DNA from: Ichthyosporea sp. XGB-2017a
Taxonomy: Eukaryota > Opisthokonta > Ichthyosporea
NCBI GenBank assembly: GCA_002811675.1
Contig: PDIM01010361.1
Location: 36,187-60,246 of the forward strand
Reading direction: 5' to 3'
Length of the DNA: 24,060 nt
Shown here: positions 10,901-17,808 of the stretch, in pieces
Layout: the number at the start of each line of letters is the position of its first letter
How positions within the stretch are numbered: the first letter of the stretch is position 1
The notes under the pieces: model-generated
Seen by the model: the letters and a program-made list of their open reading frames with translations, nothing else
What the model was told of the DNA's origin: nothing
Databases searched by the model: none
Made by a program: the position numbers and the translations under genes

Positions 10901-11221
10901 TATCTGTCTAAGTACTTTGCGGAGAAACCGTCCTACATAGAGAATCTGTACACAGTCTATTCCAATGCGTCTCATCTCGGGACAGACGACCAGTGGAGAT
11001 TTCATTGGGCCCTTTCGGATGGCTTGAGGCATTACCCCATCCACGTGAAATATGCCCACACAGTGTTTAATTCAAACTCCACCTTTGGTTTTTCTTGTCC
11101 TCAAGGATTGTCCCCTACAGATGACGACAGGGGAGCACGTGTTTCGGGTGACGCTATGAATAGTCGTGAGAATGGATGCAGCTTAACTCAAAAACGTTTG
11201 GCCTATCCTCCCCATCTCTGA
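7934..11221 (+). pseudogene. Family A copy 2 (A2), interrupted by one in-frame stop
   Basis: Taken across the internal TAA at 9782-9784, the frame encodes about 1094 residues, close to the 1104 of A1. The N-terminal part (7934-9784, 616 residues) has a signal peptide, the motif YGCVESVSLSRTG followed by IPKDACP, a coiled coil (about 255-370) and a hydrophobic segment (about 490-525). The same frame then stays open for 478 more codons. These carry SLPGAYIWNC (A1: SLVGTYLYSC), the Cys cluster, RPARGWVGVY and a PPHL end matching PPHC in A1. No frame change is needed and the alignment around the stop slips by only one residue. It could be a recent pseudogene, a stop that is read through, an allele, or a base-call error. 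A truncated secreted 616-residue product is also possible. A plus-strand AATAAA follows at 11394-11399. Confidence 0.85.
9782..9784 (+). other. In-frame TAA within A2
   Basis: The context is TGC TAA TGG AAC. Reading resumes directly after it in the same frame, with A1-like residues. It is the only in-frame stop in about 1095 codons. Confidence 0.9.
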
Positions 11222-11682
11222 TGTACTTACCAATTGTGTTCAAGAAATAACACCCTCTTTGGTATGAGAATACATGTTGTTTTCGTTAGGTCTGTGTTTC
11301 TCTATATCTGACAGCTGTGAACAACCCGGGGCTGCCTACGTGCTTTACTACTGTGAAGTTAGGCCTTCGGTTAGGCCCTTTCCGTCTGAAGCAAATAAAA
11401 ATAATGAACACATTGGACTCTGAAGCCTGAAATGCAGAAGCTCGAGGAAGCTGTGAAGTTACGCCCTTTCCGTCTTTGAACCAAACCCTTTATAAAAGAC
11501 GTAGTTTTTGGAGTTTTTCCACCACCTTTTCATTCAGTGTTTTATTGGGCAACCACACCATTTCCCACTCATGTATTGGCTGCCAGTTGTTGATTTTTTT
11601 GACTAAGATTGATGCGGTTGATGAATGTTTTGAGAGTTTCGAGCTGTTGAAAAATATTTTTCTTTTTTCTTCAAAATAAGAA
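11222..11682. other. Convergent intergenic region between A2 and the GPI-type gene
   Basis: It carries the A2 polyadenylation signal (AATAAA 11394-11399) and a minus-strand AATAAA at about 11540-11545 for the opposing gene. A partly duplicated element, CTGTGAAGTTA, followed by GGCCCTTTCCGTCT or CGCCCTTTCCGTCT, occurs at 11351-11387 and 11451-11475. A plus-strand TATA-like string, CTTTATAAAAG, lies near 11488-11498 with no gene evident downstream. Confidence 0.5.
11351..11475 (+). repeat. Short direct repeat in the A2 3' region
   Basis: Two copies of an element with the ends CTGTGAAGTTA and GCCCTTTCCGTCT lie 100 bases apart. The first copy (11351-11387) has a 12-base insertion relative to the second (11451-11475). 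The first overlaps the likely A2 3' UTR. Confidence 0.6.
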
Positions 11683-12087
11683 TCAAAGTAAAGCTAAGAA
11701 GCTGGTAAGGAGCGCCACTGCTATAGCAAAGGGACCAGATAAAAATGGTTGGCCAAATACTCGCGTAGCGCTGTTTACCATGAAGGAATCAGTATAGTTG
11801 ACAATGCACTGTCCTACGGCGACATTCTGTTCCACTTCCATGCCTCCACTGCTACAGTTCCTGTTAAAGAAGGTGAACGCATTGACAGAGTTACCAGACT
11901 GCACCAGGGTCATACTGTTTGTTCCTGCTTGCCAGCAGGTAGTCGCATTAGATATGGCCGTGGAACTTTCGTATTTTCCAGTGCAATTGGTACTATTTTC
12001 ATAGTAGGCTAGCGATAAAGACCCTGCTACCAGCTGCACGGGCAACAGGAGCAAGCATGCAAACATAACACAATTCCTAATACTCAT
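11683..12087 (-). CDS. Small Cys-rich GPI-anchor-type surface protein
   Basis: This 134-residue protein starts at MSIRNC; the frame is open a little further upstream but without an ATG. Residues 1-22 form a signal peptide ending near LVAG. The mature part holds six Cys spaced as in disulfide-bonded small surface proteins. It has several NxS/T sequons (NST, NCT, NAT, NCS, NYT). A C-terminal hydrophobic tail (GPFAIAVALLTSFLALL, about 118-134) ends at the stop without positive residues, as in a GPI-attachment signal. Small proteins of this build (signal, paired-Cys repeats, hydrophobic tail) are common in amoebae. The gene lies convergent to A2 and has its own TATA box, so it is separately transcribed. 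The ligand or role is unknown. Confidence 0.82.
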   Translation of the reverse strand: MSIRNCVMFACLLLLPVQLVAGSLSLAYYENSTNCTGKYESSTAISNATTCWQAGTNSMTLVQSGNSVNAFTFFNRNCSSGGMEVEQNVAVGQCIVNYTDSFMVNSATRVFGQPFLSGPFAIAVALLTSFLALL

Positions 12088-12193
12088 GATTCTACCAAGC
12101 AAACAAACAAACTACAAAATCACAAAAAAAGATTAAATAAAAACTTGATTGATATTTTCAATGAAAAGGGAAGAACAAAATTAGCGGCTCACA

Positions 12194-12201
12194 CTTTATA
12201 G
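12194..12201 (-). promoter_or_regulatory. TATA box of the small GPI-type gene
   Basis: The minus strand reads CTATAAAG about 110 bases upstream of the ATG at 12087. Confidence 0.5.
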
Positions 12202-12353
12202 TCCAGCTTCACTAAGAATTGTTTTAGCTGTGTTGCACAGGTTACATAACCCCTATTATCCTGGTTTTCGTAATTCCAAGGACTTCCCCCACCCCCAATC
12301 AAACATTACTATCCCATGACAACAATTACCGTGTACACTGAAATTGTACATGT

Positions 12354-12381
12354 TAGGCTCTTAACTATAGGCTCTTAACTA
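12354..12381 (+). repeat. 14-base tandem duplication
   Basis: TAGGCTCTTAACTA occurs twice, exactly and head to tail. Confidence 0.8.
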
Positions 12382-12649
12382 TGGAAGAGGAATAGATCCT
12401 ACATGTATGTATTAATGCGACTATTTTCTTCAGCCGTTTTCCGACACAGACAATCACATTCATCATAAAGGTACGTGTAGCGATAATTAGGGGTGTACAC
12501 GAAGAACATGTACACTAGGCCAGGATTAGCCTTTAGTACAGTAATTCGCTCTTCATTATCTCTGGATCCCTCAATATTTTCTAATTCCTTCTTCTCTTCC
12601 TTCTTTTCTTTTTGAACCCCGGTTCTGCTACTTCGTCATTACTCATTAC

Positions 12650-12695
12650 GCATTAGTCATTACGCTGTACGCATTAGTCATTACGCTGTACGCAT
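12650..12695 (+). repeat. 21-base tandem repeat
   Basis: GCATTAGTCATTACGCTGTAC occurs twice exactly, and the first four bases start a third copy. It is preceded by the related string ACTCATTAC. Confidence 0.85.
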
Positions 12696-12800
12696 CCTTC
12701 AAAGGGTCTCCCTTAATTGCAGCTTATCCTTATCTTACTTTTAGCCCACACCTTTAAAATTTCTGCTTCCCTTGCCCATAGCCCCGTTCTTTGACTTTTA

Positions 12801-13755
12801 TTTTTTTTTTTTTTCATCCACAGTTATGGACGCGTTTATTCCCTTTTAAAATACAAATATTCTAACATGCCAAGTTAATTACCATAACTCTCTCCCCCGA
12901 GACCCACAGCCAAGCTATGTCTACAGCTCGGCCCAAGATACTGTGCCAGAGTTGTTTAAGTGCCGTTATCCTCCTCCTGTGCTTTAGGCCGAGCGTTCCA
13001 TTCCCACTGAACGTTTTGTATAAGTTGTTCAACGTTCGGTCCTTCCTCGTCAAAGAAACCATTTCTCGCTTTCCAAGCAGTAGCAAAACAGTTTACAGTC
13101 CATCTTGGGCAGTCCAGAAAGAATTCCATAACCGTATCCCGCCGTGCATTGGCCCCGAGGGAAATTAGGCTGAGGATCAGTGTGCATGCGTTCAGGTGGT
13201 TTATCGTCTCGTCCCTCTGGTTATTACAGAGGGGGCATTTGAGCGACTTCTCCGGTTCTCCCTGTCCTCAAATTTTGTTCCGTAGTATTTCTTCTGTCGA
13301 TCCGCAGTTTCCTTTGAACAAAGAGCCAGCAGTATTGTACGTACAGCCCTTTGCATCTACCTTTAATAAGCTGCCTGAATCTGACAAAGAGGTCAGACAG
13401 TTTCTTTGCGTTGATGTTCCAGTCCCTTATGATCCTATGCCATCGTCTCGTGTATTTTGGGGTCGGGTTGACACCCCCCTCAACTAAGTCTTTCGGTCTA
13501 AGTATTAGGGCGTCTCTTTCCCCCACTATACAGGCTCCAAATCTTCCCACTGATGGTAACTCTACTGCGTCTGCCACCGTCAGGGTATTTCCTGGATAGA
13601 CCTCTGTTACGAAGCCCGACATGGAGAGGCAGGTGAAGAGGTTGTCCCGTTTCCATCCCTCTGGATATCACCCATTTCCATATTGGAGTTCTCAGTAGAT
13701 CTTCTTTCGGACAATCCTCGGGATCCCTCGGCTGGGCCGTCCTGCCCGTTTTCAC
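12801..13755 (-). mobile_element. Degenerate non-LTR retrotransposon 3' fragment (ORF2 C-terminus)
   Basis: Minus-strand frames read as the C-terminal end of a LINE-type polyprotein. One frame (about 13224-13670) contains YVQYCWLFVQRKLRID. A frameshift near 13245-13255 leads into a second frame (to 12956) with a zinc-knuckle-like CPLC, nine residues, HLNAC (about 13180-13237). This resembles the zinc-binding region after reverse transcriptase in non-LTR elements. That second frame continues to DCPRWTVNCFATAWKARNGF and ends at TAA 12956-12958. After roughly 140 more bases comes a run of 14 A on the minus strand (plus-strand T 12801-12814), as expected for a LINE 3' tail. Frameshift, stops and 5' truncation make it a dead fragment. 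The 5' edge is unclear but lies at or near the last codons of B2. An imperfect GCCCGTT likeness at both edges is too weak to call a target-site duplication. Confidence 0.65.
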
Positions 13756-15410
13756 TTCCGCTCGACTGTATTACCCCACATCACAAGATCCGCAACAAGG
13801 TTAACATCTTTGAATTGATGTATTTGTCTATCAGGAAACAACAATCTACTGGCTCTGAAAATGTTCAAGTTGGATATTTTTGGCATGGCATCTGACATAT
13901 ATCTGGAAATCTCCCCAGAGTATGAGTCAAAGTTAGTACTGATATACCCAGTGTTTGTCCAGAAGTTTGTCCATCCTGAGCTACTTGGCAGATTGTTAGT
14001 GGCGTCCGTTTTTCCTGTGATAATAACTTCATCCGAGCTGCTGGAGATACCGAATGTGTATGTGCTTGAATATGTTTGGGTGGCACTCTGAGAAGACGTA
14101 CTGCACCATGCATCACAGTAATTCACTTCAGTGGAACTTCCCATATTAAATGCGAGCTCTTTTGTGTTTCCTGTGCTTTTTTGCTTCATCCCTGCCGGAG
14201 TAACTGCCGCATCGAAGTGATTAGTCCAAGAGCATGTAAAGATCCAGTCCGTCAAATGACAGCCATTGATGTAGTAAGCCTTGTTGAATGTTGGAAGGCT
14301 TCCATCAGTTACACTGTAGATTCCTCTCGAATCGGCTGTTACCTTTAAGGCTTTGACACCCGTGAATGATTCCTTTAGGACATTTTGGTAGAAATTTTGA
14401 TTGGTGATGTACAGTGCAGTGTCAAATCCATCCGGCACCAGGTTAAACTCACTTGGCAACTTCAGCTGATAATCTGGGAGATTTGTGGTGGTGGTTTGAA
14501 TAAACAATGCAAGGAATCCATCCCCATTGCCGGGTCTTTGCGCATCTGGGACGATTGTCATCTTGAACATTTTGGGATTCAGAGAAGGAATGATGGTTGA
14601 GTTTTGATTGACAATAACAGTACCCAAGACATAGTTCTTATCGTGGTAGTTTTCAATAAAGAATTTCTGGATGGCCACTTGAAAATAGGGAACCACTCCA
14701 GGATCCACACTTGGACCAAAACTTACTGCAAATTCAGTTTGTGAGATGTTCAGTGCAACAGACACGGCGTCCGCCTGTCCCTTAACTTTATCCAAGGTTA
14801 TTTTTGCAGTCATCGCACTACCAGACACATCGAGGGTTGTCTCGTTACCATTCCATCCAAGATGCTTCAGTATAGTGCTACCGTTCTGAAATTTGAATCC
14901 CATCCCAAGTTCTTTACGAGTAGGATCAAAAAAGAACTTTGGTGAGCCCAGCTTCAACGAAAAGTAGTAAAAGGTTCTGGGGTCATCTGCCCACCACATA
15001 TTACCAGTCAAATTGGCATTGAATTCCGTCATCAAGGTCTTGTCTCCTTTAGCGGCTCGCTCGGCAAAGAGACTGTTAATTTTAGAGATGGATATAAGCG
15101 AAATGATGTCTACATTGTCATTGACAGACCCATAGGCCGTAAGATTATTCAAGGTATCAGTAGAAGATTGAAGAACTGTTTCTTTGTTACTCATAGTAAC
15201 AAACATATTATCCTTTTCATTAAAAAGGGAAGAAAACCGAGACACCTCATCCTCCATCTCGATCAATTGAGTCTGTTGCTCTGCGTTAAGACTTTTAAAT
15301 TGTTCCTTGTAGGAGACATTGTCCACGTGAGGAGCAGCATTAGATTGGTTCAGCAAGGAAGCGAAGCATCCTAAAAAGTAAAAGAGTGCGACACAATTAA
15401 ACTTTTTCAT
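13752..15410 (-). CDS. Secreted protein, family B copy 2 (B2)
   Basis: This 552-residue protein is a diverged paralogue of B1. It has a signal peptide (about 1-25), a helical N-terminal region with Gln/Glu repeats (about 35-90) and a beta-rich body. Landmarks are LKLGSPKFFFDPTRKELGMG (about 152-171), YVLGTVIV (about 260-267), ALFIQTTTTNLP (about 301-312) and VPDGFDTALYITN (about 325-337). Cys pairs occur near 384/393 and 432/436. The Ser/Thr-rich C-terminal third aligns with B1 up to GNTV, against GTV in B1. The last residues, ERK and the stop, lie at the retroelement boundary and may come from it. An eight-codon upstream frame starting at 15423 overlaps the ATG out of frame. No polyadenylation signal is seen before the retroelement. 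Function is not recognised; a TULIP-like fold is a guess from pattern. Confidence 0.9.
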   Translation of the reverse strand: MKKFNCVALFYFLGCFASLLNQSNAAPHVDNVSYKEQFKSLNAEQQTQLIEMEDEVSRFSSLFNEKDNMFVTMSNKETVLQSSTDTLNNLTAYGSVNDNVDIISLISISKINSLFAERAAKGDKTLMTEFNANLTGNMWWADDPRTFYYFSLKLGSPKFFFDPTRKELGMGFKFQNGSTILKHLGWNGNETTLDVSGSAMTAKITLDKVKGQADAVSVALNISQTEFAVSFGPSVDPGVVPYFQVAIQKFFIENYHDKNYVLGTVIVNQNSTIIPSLNPKMFKMTIVPDAQRPGNGDGFLALFIQTTTTNLPDYQLKLPSEFNLVPDGFDTALYITNQNFYQNVLKESFTGVKALKVTADSRGIYSVTDGSLPTFNKAYYINGCHLTDWIFTCSWTNHFDAAVTPAGMKQKSTGNTKELAFNMGSSTEVNYCDAWCSTSSQSATQTYSSTYTFGISSSSDEVIITGKTDATNNLPSSSGWTNFWTNTGYISTNFDSYSGEISRYMSDAMPKISNLNIFRASRLLFPDRQIHQFKDVNLVADLVMWGNTVERK

Positions 15411-15423
15411 ATCTGATTTTCAT
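15411..15423 (-). promoter_or_regulatory. Overlapping upstream ATG before B2
   Basis: An ATG at 15423-15421 lies 13 bases before the B2 ATG, in another frame. It encodes eight codons (MKIRYEKV) and stops inside the B2 coding start. If it is in the mRNA it could reduce B2 translation. Confidence 0.45.
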
Positions 15424-16837
15424 TTGTAATACTTTTGTTTGGAATGAATCTTGACTCGTTGAAGTAGATTTGTTTAGTAAAGAAAATCAAGGGCACTAGA
15501 AATGAAACAAATTCAATTGCTTAGTTCCATCGATGAGGAAATCTCCTGACAAACAATCCAATGCTTCCTATTTATCCATGTTTTGAAAGCTAGAAAAGTT
15601 CCATGTTTTTTAAAGGCATTTTTTCAAAGTCCTATATGTTGCCTGGCAAGTCTTTAACTCGACAAAAAGGTTTTAAAAAACAAAGGAAGAGCTTCCCGGC
15701 CCCTAAGATCGCCCAGCCTTCGTGTGTTCCCCAACCCATTGGGTGCCAGATTTGAAAGCCCTTCGCCCTGACATTCGATGTCCACATGAAAGAGCTGTAG
15801 CAAAAAAAGGTAGAAGGGTTAATTAAAGCGAGTAGAGCTGGTCTTTGTGAACAGTGAACAACTCTTTCAAAAATTTCTCCGACATCAGTGTAAGTGGAAA
15901 GTCCCCTCCCAAAAGATCATCAAACAGGTAATTGGTCACCTTTGTTACCTAATTTAGCCAGGGAGAGATTCTTGAACAAATGAAGATGGCTTTTTCGTTT
16001 CGTTTTACTATTGTATCGTCCTAAAACTAACCGTTCTAAAACTAACAATCTCCACTGGGTCAAGCACCATCGTGTCTGCCAATTCTTCATCATCATTAGT
16101 TAAATTTGGTCATGGATAACACCACATATCTATACATGGGAGGGTGTGACGCAAGGAAGTTCTTTTATACAAGTAAAGGTTCCGATGAGCGTTGGAATAA
16201 TCATCTAGTCATCTGTGGATGTTTATAAAAATAATTTGCTATGGATTTAAATTAACGGTCTTTAATTAAAAGGCCCCGCGATTGATGATGGACGGTCATG
16301 AATGAGCGTTGTAGTCGGTTACCTCTTGGGTGATTGTAAGTCTTTTCTCTGTCAGCATAATGAATTTTTTATTTGATGACGCCATGATGACAAACATCAA
16401 TCTGCAAGTTTCTGAACATCTCGCTCAGGATAATCGCAAAAAAAAAAACAAATAAAATGCAGAATGCTTTCTTGCATTTATTTCATTTCATTTCCAAAGC
16501 AAATTTGAGAATATTTGGGAAAGAAACAGGGTGTTCCGCTCTTCATTCACTTATCGTTTCTTTCAAAAGTTACGTCTTAAAATCAGTAGTTGTTTTTCTT
16601 TTTGCTAAACAGTTAATCATTCTGCTATACAGAATCCCGTGTGTTTTCCATTGTTGACACTATTATATATCTCAACAGTAACGCAAAACAGCTCCCTGTA
16701 GTGGTTTTTTTTTTTGTATAATGAAGCTTTCTTTCTTTGCTCTTGTGTTCAACGTGTTCAATGAGTTATTGTTACTGTGTGCTGCAACCACGCTGATGTG
16801 AATAGCAGTCCCCACGACTGAAGGACATCCATGGTAG
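15411..16837. other. Noncoding region upstream of B2
   Basis: About 1.4 kb without a supported gene. It includes the B2 promoter area (TATA-like GATAAATAGG on the minus strand near 15566-15576) and a 15-base-period repeat of CTAAAACTAAC at 16021-16031 and 16036-16046. A 66-codon ATG frame at 16457-16657 lacks convincing features. Confidence 0.5.
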
Positions 16838-17473
16838 GGGATAATCCTCAAAAATGACCATCTCGTCCTTGATGAACATGTGAAAATGGCGTATGATAAA
16901 GAGAACCCGAAGAGAACGCTCTGATACAGAAAACACAGAGCGGACACAGAGTGTTCTTTTACAATGTGCGCGTCCCCCGCAGCAAGCGATTCGTGGAAGA
17001 CCGTTTGCTAGACGGCATTCGAAATGACACCCTTCAGAGACGCAGTGATGTGAATGGGCAAACCGTAACACAAACAAGATATTTTTTAAAAGGATACGGT
17101 TCCGTTAAAACAGTGGCTGATGCTGTTTCTGTAGTCGCGCTTGCCTAAATCAATGCACTATATGCTGAAGAGTACGCTAGTGTGAAGAATGATACGGGAA
17201 AATTTACCTACTTCAAGGGCACCCCGTACAAACCGTGGGGGACTCTACTACTAACTTCTTGCAGGCAGAGTTGGTTATAGGGACTCCCCTTTTTGATTTC
17301 ATCGACAACATCATGCAGATGTCGAATGTCGACACGAAGGCAGTAAAGTTGTTACTAAGCCCGATAACGGACCTGAGGCTATTAAGAACATTATTGAAGG
17401 AACACAGCGACCATCAAAGGTCATCGACGAGTCTTCAGGGTTTTCTTCGCTGTTCATGGGGATTTAGTCTTTA
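16838..17473 (+). pseudogene. Broken gene of unknown family (P1)
   Basis: Adjacent plus-strand frames give protein-like text that needs several repairs. One segment (16838-16921) reads VLDEHVKMAYDKENPKRTL. After a frame change the next (16900-17145) includes HRVFFYNVRVPRSKRFVEDR. It is broken by TAA at 17146-17148 but continues in frame with ALYAEEYASVKNDTGKFTYF. Near 17232 the frame changes to TNFLQAELVIGTPLFDFIDN. Near 17350 it changes again to KPDNGPEAIKNIIEGTQRPS and ends at TAG 17465-17467. At least one stop and three frameshifts make it a fossil. I do not recognise the family, and chance open frames could account for some of it. Confidence 0.45.
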
Positions 17474-17808
17474 ATTTATCTATTCGATTGAGCAAGAACG
17501 TCAGAAATGTCAAATGTAAATCTTTGTTTGTCACACAAGCCTTTGAAATATCCACAAAACTCGAGATGTCAGTCCCTCTGTGTAGTTGATCTCAGTTATC
17601 CTATAGTCTGGGGCACACTATTGATGAATCAACTCACAACTCACGAGTATGTTTCCTGAATACTGCATCTTCATGACATCGAGAGCTATTGTCTAAACTT
17701 ATAAGGGGGAGAGGGCCCCAGCTACCCTGCAAGCGAGTGCTTCTAACCTGCTTCTAGCTTCTATTAATTACTGCGGCTTTTGGGTATTTCCTGACCAATG
17801 GCCAAGTG
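17474..17808. other. Intergenic, 3' of the cyclase gene
   Basis: No gene seen. This is the 3' flank of the minus-strand cyclase. I see no canonical AATAAA on that strand within about 150 bases of the stop. Confidence 0.4.

Larger units (their letters stand above)
12088..12800. other. Noncoding region with short tandem repeats
   Basis: It contains the promoter of the GPI-type gene. It also has a 14-base tandem duplication (TAGGCTCTTAACTA, 12354-12381) and a 21-base one (GCATTAGTCATTACGCTGTAC, 12650-12691, with a partial third start). The region ends at the T-run that marks the tail of the retroelement fragment. No gene is seen. Confidence 0.55.

Noticed and set aside
12780-13770. Target-site duplication around the LINE fragment
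   Set aside because: Only an imperfect GCCCGTT likeness with gaps is visible at the two edges, which is within chance.
16457-16657. 66-codon ATG frame
   Set aside because: AT-rich region, hydrophobic composition from T-rich codons, no neighbours or signals to support it.
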